DNA of 64,000 nucleotides from Pseudideonella sakaiensis. GTDB taxonomy: Bacteria; Pseudomonadota; Gammaproteobacteria; Burkholderiales; Burkholderiaceae_C. The stretch lies in NCBI RefSeq assembly GCF_001293525.1, contig NZ_BBYR01000085.1, forward strand, positions 1-64,000. The letters are read 5' to 3'. How positions within the stretch are numbered: the stretch's first letter is position 1; each line of letters starts with the position of its first letter. The position numbers and the translations under genes are program-made. Below, piece after piece: positions 50,264 through 58,126 of the stretch. The notes beneath the pieces are model-generated. The model was given only the letters and a program-made list of their open reading frames with translations, was not told the origin of the DNA and searched no databases.

Positions 50264-52528
50264 GTGCCCGTCACCATCCGGTCCCGCCTCACGCTGCTGG
50301 TGCTGTTCGTGCTGCTGCCGGCGGCCATCGGCGTGGTCTGGCTCGTCGGACGCACCTTCGTCGCCGAGCGCGAGTCGCATGTGCGCATGCTGCGCGAGAC
50401 GGCGCGCGCCATGTCACTGCTGGTGGACCGCGAACTGGCCGGGCGGGCGGCCATGGCCCAGGTGCTTGCGCAGTCGAGCCGGCTCGACGGGAAGCCGCTG
50501 CCTCGCCCGACGAGATCGCGCAGTTCGAGGTGCAGGCGCGGCGCGCGATGGCAGGACTGGACGGCTGGCTCGAGCTGCGCGGACCGGGCCAGCTGCTGCT
50601 CGACACCCGCCGTCCACCCGACGAGTCCGGCCCCACCCGGACGTTCGCACGCTTGTTCCACAGCCCGGTGATGCAGCCCTTGCAGCGCCACGACCTGCGC
50701 ACCGGCGCACCGGCCCATGCGGCGATCGTGGCCCCGGTGCAGCGCGCCGGCAGCACGCGCATGAACGTGGTCGTGACGGTGCCGGCCACGCACATGCAGA
50801 AACTGGTCGACGATCTGGCGTTGCCGCCGGCTGGATGGGCGCCGTGGTCGACCACGGAGGCCGGGTCGTGGCGCGCCAACCGGGGCGCAGCGAGTACCTG
50901 GGGCGGCCGGTGTCGGACGACCTGCGCGCAACGCTGGCGTTGGCGCCGGAAGGCCTGTTCGAATCGGTCTCCCTCGACGGCGTGCCCACGATTGGCTATT
51001 ACAGCACCTCCGGGCTGGGCTGGACCTACGTGAGCGCGATGCCCCGCGAGCAGTACGCCGGCGTGCTGCCGGACGCGGCGCGGCGGGTCGGCCTCGGCGC
51101 GCTGCTGCTGCTGGGGCTGGGCCTGCTGGGCGCCCGGCAGGTCGCGGGCGGGATCGTGCGGGCGGTCCAGACGCTGGAGGCGGTCGCTGCCGGCCTGCGT
51201 GCCGGCCTGCCGCCGCGCAGCGAGCGGACCGGCATCGTCGAATGCGACGAGGTAGCTCGTGCGCTGGCCGAGGCGGCCGAGGAGGTCCGGCAGCACCGCA
51301 GCGGGCTCGAGGACCAGGTCGCGCAGGCCGTGGAGCGCACGCGGTTGGCCGAGCAGCGCGCGTCGCAGAGCCGGCGGGTCGAAGCGCTCGGCCGGCTGAC
51401 CGGCGGCGTGGCGCACGACTTCAACAACCTGCTCGGCGTGATCGGCAACAGCGCCCAGCTGATGCTGCGCCATCCGAGCGCGGCCCAGCTGCAGTGCCCC
51501 TGTCGGCACTGCTGCATTCGGTGGAGCTGGGCAGCCGGCTGACCGAGCACCTGCTGCGCTTCGCCGGCCGCCGGCCGGTGCGGCCCGCGCTGCTGCACCT
51601 GCGGCGGACCCTGCCCGAGCTGCACGAGCTGCTGCGCAGCGTGCTCGGCCGGCACGTCTCGATCCGCGTCACGGTGGCACCCGACACCGCGCCGGTGCGG
51701 GTGGATGCGAGCGAGTTCGAGCTGGCCCTGATCAACCTCGCGCTGAATGCGCGCGACGCGATGCCGGACGGCGGCGAGGTGAGGCTGTCGGCACGCAATG
51801 CGAGCGCGGAGGAATCCGACGGGCTTCCGCCGGGACCGGCGGTGCTCGTCAGCGTGGGAGACGATGGCCCGGGCATTTCCGCCGAGGTGGTCGAGCGCGC
51901 CTTCGAGCCCTTCTTCACCACCAAGGCGGCGGGGCTGGGCTCCGGCCTCGGGCTGTCGCAGGTGCATGGCTTCGCGACGCAATCGGGCGGACTGGCGCGG
52001 ATAGCCTCCACCCCTGGCCTCGGCACGTCCGTCTCGATCGTGCTGCCCGCCGCGACAGAAGACCGGGCGGCCGGCACGGTGCCCGCACTGGCGGCCGGCG
52101 CGGGCGCGCCACGGGAAGGCGGCGACGCGCCGGGCGACGTGGCCGGTCTGCACATCCTCGTCGTGGAAGACAACGAGGACCTCGGCAGCGTGACCGCGGA
52201 GCTGCTGCGCGAGCACGGAGCCCGGGTCGAGCGTGCGCCGCAGGCGGACGAGGCCCTGGAGTGGATCGAGGCGGGCCACCGCTGCGACGTGGTGCTGTCC
52301 GACGTGGTAATGCCGGGGCGCTTCGACGGCGTGGAACTGGCCCGCCGCCTGAAGCGGCGGGCCCCGCCCGTGCCGGTGGTGCTGACCACCGGCTTCAGCC
52401 GCTCGGCGACACGGGTACCGGGCGAGTTCACCGTGCTGCGCAAGCCCTGTCCGCTCGACCTGCTGCTGCGCACGCTGGCTGCGGCGGCACGGCCGGATGC
52501 CGCGCCGGACGGCAGCCACGACCCGTGA
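50264..52528 (+). pseudogene. Hybrid sensor histidine kinase, broken by three frameshifts
   Basis: Read across frames this is a membrane hybrid kinase. It has a first membrane segment (LTLLVLFVLLPAAIGVVW), a periplasmic Cache-like domain, a second segment (LGALLLLGLGLLGARQV), HAMP-like helices and the H-box GGVAHDFNNLLGVIGN. These are followed by NLALNARDAM, DDGPGIS, GSGLGLSQ, and a receiver domain with VVEDNEDL and VVLSDVVMPG. The reading frame changes near 50500 (SPDEIAQF begins), near 50830 (MGAVVDHGG begins) and near 51497 (PLSALLHSVELG begins). Each change equals the loss of one base. There are no stops inside the pieces. Either the gene is recently inactivated or the assembly has indels here. 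GTG 50264 is a plausible start. Confidence 0.8.
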
Positions 52529-52561
52529 CGCCGGAGGCGGGCGGCTCCGCGTGGACCGCCT

Positions 52562-52861
52562 TCAGCCCCCGCGGCTTCGGCGGCGCCGCAACCACCGCCC
52601 GAGCAGCCGCAGGCCCACCCAGGTCACGAGCACCAGTCCCGCCGCGCCCAGCGCGGACGCCGCCAGCGCGTCGAGGTCGACCCGCACCGCGCCGCGCGGC
52701 ACATCGTCGGCGACCGCGGCCCGGCACCAGCGCCCGCCCCAGGCGCCGGCCACACCCAGCGCCACGTTGCCCGCCACGTCACGCAGCCGCTCCAGCTGCA
52801 GCACGACGCTGATCAGCCAGCCCAGCAAGCCCCCCGCGACGAGACCCACCGTCAGGTCCAT
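52562..52861 (-). CDS. GlsB/YeaQ/YmgE-like small membrane protein
   Basis: Protein of 99 residues with membrane segments at about 3-22 and 60-85. The start LTVGLVAGGLLGWLISVVLQ and the middle GNVALGVAGAWGGRW resemble the GlsB/YeaQ/YmgE (transglycosylase-associated) stress family, although here the second half ends in a very basic tail (RLLGRWLRRRRSRGG). It lies 80 bases downstream of the short-chain dehydrogenase on the same strand, without its own -24/-12 element, so it is probably co-transcribed with it. Confidence 0.75.
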   Translation of the reverse strand: MDLTVGLVAGGLLGWLISVVLQLERLRDVAGNVALGVAGAWGGRWCRAAVADDVPRGAVRVDLDALAASALGAAGLVLVTWVGLRLLGRWLRRRRSRGG

Positions 52862-52941
52862 GCACGCCCTCCCCCGGCCGCTGCGCCGGACTCCCGGCGC
52901 GCCACCCGACGCGCCGGCCCCCTCGCGCCGGGATCGGCCCG

Positions 52942-53925
52942 CTAGCCGACCGATCCCGTCACCGGCAGCACGATCCCGGTGATGTAGCCAGCGCACACCG
53001 GCGAGGCCAGGAAGACGAAGGCCGGCGACAGCTCCTCCGGCTGCGCGGCCCGCTTCATGTCGGTCTGGCGGCCGAACACGGCGACGGCCTCCGCAGGTGA
53101 ATCGGCGGGGTTGAGCGGCGTCCACACCGGACCCGGGGCGACCGCGTTGACGCGGATGCCGCGCGCCAGCAGCTGGCTGGCAAGCGACTGGGTCAGCGCA
53201 TGGATCGCGCCCTTCGAGGCCGCGTAGTCCACCAGGTGGGCGCTGCCGCGCAGACCGGTCACAGAACCGGTGTTGATCACCGAGGCGCCCCGCTTCAGGT
53301 GCGGCAGTGCAGCCCGGGTCATGCGGATGCAGCCACCGACGTTGGTGTCCAGGGTCTCGTGCACGCGCCGGTCGTCGAGGTCCTCCAGCGCGTTCGCATG
53401 GGCCTGGAAGGCCGCGTTGTTCACCAGGACATCCAGTCGGCCGAGCTGTTCGACGGTGTGCGCCACCGCCTGCTCGCACCAGCGGCTGTCCTTCACGTCG
53501 CCGCGCAGCAGCACGCAGCGCCGCCCCTCGGCCTCGACGTGGCGGGCCGTCTCGCGCGCGTCCTCGTCCTCGTCGGCGGACTGGTAGGCGATCGCCACGT
53601 CGCAGCCCTCGCGCGCGAACAGCACCGCGACGGCACGGCCGATGCCGCTGTCGCCGCCGGTCACCAGCGCCGCCAGACCCTCGAGCTTGCCGCTGCCCCG
53701 GTAGCCCGGCGCCTCGAAGCGCGGCGCCAGGTCGAGCGCCGCCTCGCGCCCGGGCTTGACGAGGTGCTGGGCCGGCAGCTCGACCGGCTGCTCGCGGTCC
53801 CCGGCCTGCACCGCCTCTCCGGCCGGGGGCGCCGGGGATGGCGGGGGGGACGGCGCCGCCTCGTCGCGCCGGTCCTGGGCGCGCTGGATCTCGCGCGGAA
53901 TCTTCGTGCTGTCGTCGTCGGCCAT
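52942..53925 (-). CDS. SDR family oxidoreductase (YghA-like)
   Basis: NAD(P)-dependent short-chain dehydrogenase of 327 residues. After an acidic, Pro-rich N-terminus of about 75 residues comes the cofactor motif VTGGDSGIGRA, then NNAAFQ, catalytic Ser in NTGSVTG, and YAASKG carrying Tyr and Lys. The C-terminal VWTPLNPAD and FLASPVCAGYITGIVLPVTG are typical of the YghA/general stress protein 39 group. The N-terminal PREIQRAQDR segment is also characteristic. AAGGAG precedes ATG 53923-53925; a longer start would run into its sigma-54-like promoter (53967-53980). Confidence 0.88.
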   Translation of the reverse strand: MADDDSTKIPREIQRAQDRRDEAAPSPPPSPAPPAGEAVQAGDREQPVELPAQHLVKPGREAALDLAPRFEAPGYRGSGKLEGLAALVTGGDSGIGRAVAVLFAREGCDVAIAYQSADEDEDARETARHVEAEGRRCVLLRGDVKDSRWCEQAVAHTVEQLGRLDVLVNNAAFQAHANALEDLDDRRVHETLDTNVGGCIRMTRAALPHLKRGASVINTGSVTGLRGSAHLVDYAASKGAIHALTQSLASQLLARGIRVNAVAPGPVWTPLNPADSPAEAVAVFGRQTDMKRAAQPEELSPAFVFLASPVCAGYITGIVLPVTGSVG

Positions 53926-53966
53926 CGTTGCTCCTTCGGCGCAGGCTGCGCCACGACAGCCTCGCG

Positions 53967-53980
53967 GCAAGCCGGGTGCC
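53967..53980 (-). promoter_or_regulatory. Sigma-54-type promoter, SDR gene
   Basis: Minus strand GGCACCCGGCTTGC, GG and GC ten bases apart, 41 bases before the start codon; identical to the sigma-54 core GGCAC-N5-TTGC. Confidence 0.6.
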
Positions 53981-54072
53981 CGCGGAGCGCGCGGCGAATC
54001 GACCCACGCGCGTCGACGACGGGGATGGAGCCGGGCGCGCGCGCGACGGCTCCTTCGCGTCGGCCCCGCGCC

Positions 54073-54417
54073 TCAGGCCGACGGCCGAACGGCGATGGGC
54101 GCGGGCCGCTGCCGCGGCACGACCGGTTCCGGCTCGGCCCGCGGGCAGCTGCCGCCGCATGCGCCGCGGCAGGCCGGGCCACGGGACTCGGATGGGCCGG
54201 CGACGCGCAGTGCCTGCGGCGAGATCGGCTCGTGCACCGGTGGCGGCGTCGGGATCCAGGGATCCTGCGGCGGCTGCGGCGGCTCGTTCACCTCGGGCGG
54301 CGCCGCGGGTGGCTCGTTGACCTCGGGCGGGACCTCGGGGGACGGGGCCGGCCGGGGCGGCTGCGGCACCGAGTCGGGCAGGTGGGGCGGGATGTCGGGG
54401 GTCGAATGGGCGTTCAT
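54073..54417 (-). CDS. Proline-rich small protein
   Basis: Protein of 114 residues, about one third Pro. A direct repeat PPEVNEPP occurs twice around residues 30-50, mirrored by a repeated GGCTCGTT(C/G)ACCTCGGGCGG in the DNA. A C-terminal block has CRGACGGSC. No signal peptide; probably disordered. GAGGAG precedes ATG 54415-54417, and a -24/-12 element lies about 30 bases further upstream, which supports expression. Function unknown. Confidence 0.6.
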   Translation of the reverse strand: MNAHSTPDIPPHLPDSVPQPPRPAPSPEVPPEVNEPPAAPPEVNEPPQPPQDPWIPTPPPVHEPISPQALRVAGPSESRGPACRGACGGSCPRAEPEPVVPRQRPAPIAVRPSA

Positions 54418-54446
54418 GGCGGGCTCCTCTCGGAACGCCCGCCTCG

Positions 54447-54460
54447 GCAAGCGCCGTTCC
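54447..54460 (-). promoter_or_regulatory. Sigma-54-type promoter, proline-rich protein
   Basis: Minus strand GGAACGGCGCTTGC with correct GG-N10-GC spacing, 29 bases before the start codon. It is only 3 bases from the divergent element at 54464-54477. Confidence 0.55.
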
Positions 54461-54463
54461 CAC

Positions 54464-54477
54464 GGCATGCGGCTTGC
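54464..54477 (+). promoter_or_regulatory. Sigma-54-type promoter, DUF6496 gene
   Basis: GGCATGCGGCTTGC with GG at 54464-54465 and GC at 54476-54477, 35 bases before the start codon. Confidence 0.55.
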
Positions 54478-54512
54478 CACCCCGAGGCATCCCGCCACTC
54501 CCGGAGAGTCCG

Positions 54513-54692
54513 ATGCCCAAACGTCAGAGTGCCGCGTCGCGCAGCGTCGAGCGCGCGATGCACGAGTTCAAGGAGGGCGACCTGCGCAGCGGCCAGACCG
54601 GCCGCAAGGTCACCGACCGCCGCCAGGCCGTCGCGATCGGCCTGTCCGAGGCCCGGCGCAAAGGCGCGCGGGTGCCGCCGAAGAAGTCATGA
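54513..54692 (+). CDS. DUF6496 domain-containing small protein
   Basis: Basic protein of 59 residues matching the short DUF6496 type: a Lys/Arg N-terminus, MHEFKEGDLRSGQTGRKV, and RRQAVAIGLSEARRKGARVP at the end. Similar proteins are abundant in stationary-phase or stress islands of proteobacteria and may bind nucleic acid, though this is not established. GGAGAG lies 7 bases before the ATG. It is followed by an overlapping small gene. Confidence 0.85.
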   Translation: MPKRQSAASRSVERAMHEFKEGDLRSGQTGRKVTDRRQAVAIGLSEARRKGARVPPKKS

Positions 54693-54883
54693 ACCGCCCG
54701 CCGACAGCGCCGGCGGGGGCCCGGCCCGAGCCCCTCCCCCGGCCGGCCCCGCCGCCGGCCGTGCCCGCGGATCGGTCGGTCGCGGGCGAGGAGGACCCGG
54801 GCGCCGCCCTGGACCAGGCCGAGGTGCCCACGCCCACGCCGGGGCCCGCGCCCCGCCCCGCCCGCGGCACGACTCGCGGCTGA
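54689..54883 (+). CDS. Small proline-rich protein
   Basis: Protein of 64 residues, Pro/Ala-rich with an acidic centre (GEEDPGAALDQAEVPTP). It is considered real mainly because its ATG overlaps the stop of the DUF6496 gene (ATGA) and the pair follows a shared promoter-like element. No family, signal or membrane segment is visible; it is likely disordered. Confidence 0.45.
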   Translation: MNRPPTAPAGARPEPLPRPAPPPAVPADRSVAGEEDPGAALDQAEVPTPTPGPAPRPARGTTRG

Positions 54884-54929
54884 GCCCGCCGACCGCCGGC
54901 ACCCCGAGGGCACCGGGCCACTCGGCCCG

Positions 54930-55139
54930 TCAGCCGCGGTGCTTGCCGCGGCCCGATTCGCGTGCCGCCGCGCGGCGCCCGGCGGCGCGCCGCGCGGCCG
55001 ACTCGCCGACGGTTTCCGCATCGGCGACGGCCGGGCGCTCGGTGATCTCGTCGAGCCAGGTGTCACCGCCCGGCGGCGCGGGCGCCGGTGCGTCGAGGGC
55101 CGTCCGTCGCGGCCGCGGGCCACCGCCGGCGCGCTTCAC
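54930..55139 (-). CDS. Small basic hypothetical protein
   Basis: Protein of 69 residues starting at GTG 55137-55139, which overlaps the stop of the upstream membrane-protein gene (GTGA). It contains one ordered-looking part, GGDTWLDEITERPAVADAETV, and a very basic C-terminus (RRAAGRRAAARESGRGKHRG in two parts). Its overlap with the membrane-protein gene suggests coupled translation. No family recognised. Confidence 0.45.
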   Translation of the reverse strand: MKRAGGGPRPRRTALDAPAPAPPGGDTWLDEITERPAVADAETVGESAARRAAGRRAAARESGRGKHRG

Positions 55140-55609
55140 CGGCGCGCTCCGGCCAGGCCCAGCCCCAGCGCAAAGGCGCCATAGACCACGACCAGCCCGC
55201 CGGCCGACAGCCGGTGCTCGAAGCCGGGCGTGAAGCGCGGGGGCGTCACGGCCAGGTCCACCCACGCCGCCAGGCCGGCCACCGCCACCGCATCCGACAT
55301 CGCGTTCGCCGGCGTGGGCCGGGCGCGCCGGAGCCGCAGGGCAGCGTACACCCCCGCCCACAGCATCGACGAAGCGGTGTGGATAGCCAGGCCGGTGGCC
55401 GTGTGGCGCAGCGAGGGCTCGTCGGCGCGCAGCGCGCGCCGCGGCCACACCCAGTGGCTGATGGCATTCAGCGGCGCGCACGGTCGGCGCTGTTCGCGCG
55501 CGCCGCAACCGGCCAGCGCAGCGGCCGACACGAGGCTGGCGACGAGGCCATCGACCACGGTGCGGTGGACGATCGGATGCTTCGCCAGGCGGCCGCAGGC
55601 AGAGGTCAT
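55136..55609 (-). CDS. Hypothetical membrane protein
   Basis: Protein of 157 residues with about four hydrophobic segments: residues 15-32 (VDGLVASLVSAAALAGCG), 65-88 (TGLAIHTASSMLWAGVYAAL), 95-115 and 130-155. The segment PLNAISHWVWPRRA between the first two is distinctive and is known to me from uncharacterised proteins in similar stress islands. GGAG precedes ATG 55607-55609, and a -24/-12 element lies 35 bases upstream. Confidence 0.65.
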   Translation of the reverse strand: MTSACGRLAKHPIVHRTVVDGLVASLVSAAALAGCGAREQRRPCAPLNAISHWVWPRRALRADEPSLRHTATGLAIHTASSMLWAGVYAALRLRRARPTPANAMSDAVAVAGLAAWVDLAVTPPRFTPGFEHRLSAGGLVVVYGAFALGLGLAGARR

Positions 55610-55619
55610 GGCGGGCTCC

Positions 55620-55633
55620 GGTACGTGATTTGC
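55620..55633 (+). promoter_or_regulatory. Sigma-54-type promoter, SDR-DoxX gene
   Basis: GGTACGTGATTTGC with GG at 55620-55621 and GC at 55632-55633, 40 bases before the start codon. It deviates at the third base but keeps TTGC and the spacing. Confidence 0.45.
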
Positions 55634-55643
55634 CCAGGACCGG

Positions 55644-55657
55644 GCAAGTGCCGTTCC
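55644..55657 (-). promoter_or_regulatory. Sigma-54-type promoter, membrane protein at 55136
   Basis: Minus strand GGAACGGCACTTGC with GG-N10-GC spacing, 34 bases before the start codon. It overlaps the predicted start region of the divergent gene. Confidence 0.55.
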
Positions 55658-55673
55658 TTCCCGCCCCGCCACC

Positions 55674-56999
55674 ATGCAGATCCTGCTCGTCGGCGCCACC
55701 GGCTTCCTCGGTCGTCGGCTGCGCCTTGCTCTCGCCGCACGCGGCCACCACCTGCGCTGCACCTCCCGGCATCCACCGCTGCCGGCGCACGGGACGCCCA
55801 CGGGCGAGGAATGGGTGGCGGTCGACCTCGCGGCCCCGGTCGACTGGGCCCCGCTGCTGAACGGGATCGACGTCGTGGTCAACGCCGCCGGGCGCTTCGG
55901 GGGCGGCCGGGCCGCCTATGCCGCCCTCCACACCGACGGGCCGATCGCCCTGTTCGAGGCCTGCGCGAGGGCCGGCATCGGCCGCGTGCTGCAGATCTCC
56001 GCCCTCGGCAGCGGCGGCCCCGCCGACGACGCACTGCCCTTCCTGCGCAGCAAGCGCCTGGCCGATGCCCGCCTGCTCGCGCTGCCGCTGGACGCCACGG
56101 TGGCACGCCCCTCGCTGGTCTTCGGCCCCGAGGGGCGCAGCGCGCGCGCGCTGATGGCCGCGGCGAGCCTGCCGTGGCTGCCCCTGCCCGCCGGCGGACG
56201 CCAGGCCGTGCAGCCGGTGCACGTGGACGACGCGGTGGCCGCGCTGTGCGCGCTGGCCGAGGCCCGCGGCCGCTGGCGCGGCCGCGTGGTGGCGCTGGTC
56301 GGGCCTGCCGCGATGAGCCTGCGCGACTACCTGGCGACGCTGCGCGCCGCCCAGGGACGGGGGCCGCTGCGCGCCGTGCCGGTGCCGGGCCGGCTGGTGG
56401 CGGCGCTGGCCCGCCTCGCCGGGCGCCTCGGCACGGGCCTCGACCGCGACGCCGGGGCGCTGCTCGAGGGCGGCAGCACCGGCGATCCGGCCGACCTGCA
56501 CGCCCTGGGCATCGCGCCCCGCCCCGCTTCGGCCTTCATCCAGCCCGAGGAGGCCCCGGCGCTCGCGCTGGCCGCGGCCTGGCCCGGCATGCAGGCCTTG
56601 GCGCGTCTGGCGCTGGCCGCGGTCTGGTGGGCATCGGCTGCGGTGTCCTTCGGCCTGTACCCGGTGGAACTCGGCGCCGCGCTGCTCGGCGAGGCGGGCG
56701 TGCCGGGCCCGCTGCAGCGCCCGATGCTGTACGGGGCCGCGACGCTGGACGCGGTGCTGGGGGTGCTGACGCTGGCCCCGCTCGCGATGCGGCTGCAGCG
56801 CCGACTGTGGGCGGCCCAGGCGCTGCTGGTGGTCTTCTACAGCGCCGTGGTGACGGTGACGATGCCGGCTTTCTGGCTGCATCCCTTCGGGCCGATGACC
56901 AAGAACCTGCCCATCCTGGCGCTGCTCGCGCTGCTCGCGTGGGCCGCGGTGCCTCCCCGACCATGGACTACCTCGTCGTCAAGTGGATCCACGTGCTGA
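55674..56999 (+). CDS. SDR NAD-dependent epimerase fused to a DoxX-like membrane domain
   Basis: Protein of 441 residues. The N-terminal 290 or so residues are an atypical SDR (NAD(P)H-binding/NmrA-like), with ILLVGATGFLGRRLRLAL and the VQPVHVDDAVAAL segment, but without a classical YxxxK. The C-terminal part (about 300-430) has four hydrophobic segments of the DoxX-like family (WWASAAVSFGLYPVE and AQALLVVFYSAVVTVTMP). The fusion occurs in other proteobacteria and may be a membrane-associated oxidoreductase. Its last 37 bases overlap the following gene. Confidence 0.85.
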   Translation: MQILLVGATGFLGRRLRLALAARGHHLRCTSRHPPLPAHGTPTGEEWVAVDLAAPVDWAPLLNGIDVVVNAAGRFGGGRAAYAALHTDGPIALFEACARAGIGRVLQISALGSGGPADDALPFLRSKRLADARLLALPLDATVARPSLVFGPEGRSARALMAAASLPWLPLPAGGRQAVQPVHVDDAVAALCALAEARGRWRGRVVALVGPAAMSLRDYLATLRAAQGRGPLRAVPVPGRLVAALARLAGRLGTGLDRDAGALLEGGSTGDPADLHALGIAPRPASAFIQPEEAPALALAAAWPGMQALARLALAAVWWASAAVSFGLYPVELGAALLGEAGVPGPLQRPMLYGAATLDAVLGVLTLAPLAMRLQRRLWAAQALLVVFYSAVVTVTMPAFWLHPFGPMTKNLPILALLALLAWAAVPPRPWTTSSSSGSTC

Positions 57000-57580
57000 G
57001 CGCCACGGTGCTGTTCGGCACCGGCATCGGCAGCGCCTACTTCCTGCTGCTGACCAGCCTGCAGCGCGAGCCCGCCACCGTGGCGCGCGTGGCCCGCCTG
57101 GTGGTCTGGGCGGACGCGGTGTTCACGGCCACGACCGCGGTGCTGCAGCCGCTCACCGGCACCTGGATGCTGCTGCGCCTGAACCTGCCGGTGTCCACGC
57201 CGTGGGTGGCCTGGAGCCTGGGCCTGTATGCCTTCGCGATCGCCTGCTGGCTGCCGGTGGTGGTGCTGCAGTGGCACATGAGCCGTCTGGCCGCGGCAGC
57301 GGCCGAACGGCACCGCGCGCTGCCGCCGGCCTACGGCCGCCTGCTGGCGGCCTGGACGGTGCTCGGCGTGCTGGCGCTGGTCGCCTTCCTGGCGATCTTC
57401 TGGCTCATGGTCGCGCGCACCGTGCCATGGGTCGGCGCGCGGCCGCTCGCCGGGGGCGGCACCCCGCTTGCCGGGTGGGCAGACGCCGGCCCGCGCGCCC
57501 TGCGCCGGCCCTTCGCCGTCCTCCAGGACGGTCCCCCTCTTTCCAGGAGAAGCCCATGCCCCGGATCGCCGAGATCATGA
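56963..57580 (+). CDS. DUF2269 family membrane protein
   Basis: Inner-membrane protein of 205 residues with four hydrophobic segments and the DUF2269 opening YLVVKWIHVLSATVLFGTGIG. The family domain ends near residue 155 (LAIFWLMVARTVP). The remaining 50 residues are low-complexity and run over the sigma-54-like promoter (57458-57471), the ribosome binding site and the first 25 bases of the CBS gene, so the natural stop seems to have been lost. The gene starts inside the previous one, indicating coupling with the SDR-DoxX protein. Confidence 0.82.
   Translation: MDYLVVKWIHVLSATVLFGTGIGSAYFLLLTSLQREPATVARVARLVVWADAVFTATTAVLQPLTGTWMLLRLNLPVSTPWVAWSLGLYAFAIACWLPVVVLQWHMSRLAAAAAERHRALPPAYGRLLAAWTVLGVLALVAFLAIFWLMVARTVPWVGARPLAGGGTPLAGWADAGPRALRRPFAVLQDGPPLSRRSPCPGSPRS
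57458..57471 (+). promoter_or_regulatory. Sigma-54-type promoter, CBS protein
   Basis: GGCACCCCGCTTGC, an exact GGCAC-N5-TTGC core with GG at 57458-57459 and GC at 57470-57471, 84 bases before the start codon and inside the 3' end of the DUF2269 reading frame. Confidence 0.6.
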
Positions 57581-58005
57581 CCACCGAGGTCTGCACCATC
57601 CAGCCCCAGGACAGCCTGCGCACCGCGGCGCAGCGGATGAAGGAACAGGACATCGGCGCGCTGCCGGTCTGCGACGGCGAGAAGCTGCTGGGCATGCTCA
57701 CCGACCGCGACCTCGCGATCCGCGGCATCGGCGAGGGCCTCGCACCGGACCAGGCCTGCGTGTCGGACGTGATGAGCCCCGACATCGCGTTCGTCACCGC
57801 CGACGAAGGCTGCGACGAGGTGCTGCAGCGCATGGGCCGGGAGCAGCTGCGCCGGCTGCCGGTGATCGATGCCGAACGGCGGCTGGTCGGCATCGTCTCG
57901 CTCGGCGACCTGGCCACGCGCCAGGACGGGCACGTCGATGCTGCGCTGCGCGGCGTCTCGTCGCCCGGCAGCGGTGCCGCAACCGGCCACCCGGGCGGCG
58001 CCTGA
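57556..58005 (+). CDS. CBS-pair domain protein
   Basis: Protein of 149 residues made of two CBS repeats. The first is about 8-60 (MTTEVCTIQPQDSLRTAAQ, GALPVCDGEKLLGMLTDRDLAIR) and the second about 72-130 (VMSPDIAFVTADEG, RRLPVIDAERRLVGIVSLGDLA). Such stand-alone pairs bind adenine nucleotides and often act in stress responses. AGGAG lies 8 bases before the ATG. The C-terminal 18 residues are Gly/Ser/Ala-rich. Confidence 0.9.
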   Translation: MPRIAEIMTTEVCTIQPQDSLRTAAQRMKEQDIGALPVCDGEKLLGMLTDRDLAIRGIGEGLAPDQACVSDVMSPDIAFVTADEGCDEVLQRMGREQLRRLPVIDAERRLVGIVSLGDLATRQDGHVDAALRGVSSPGSGAATGHPGGA

Positions 58006-58025
58006 GGCGCCGCGCGGCCCGACTG

Positions 58026-58039
58026 GGAACGGCCCTTGC
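58026..58039 (+). promoter_or_regulatory. Sigma-54-type promoter, Gly/Arg-rich protein
   Basis: GGAACGGCCCTTGC with GG at 58026-58027 and GC at 58038-58039; the start codon is 87 bases downstream. Confidence 0.5.
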
Positions 58040-58126
58040 CTCGAGCCCCTGCAGGCGCCGGCAACGCAGCGCGTCGCCGCACCTGCCTTCTCTCCAGCAC
58101 AGACACACGACACGAAAGGATCCACG

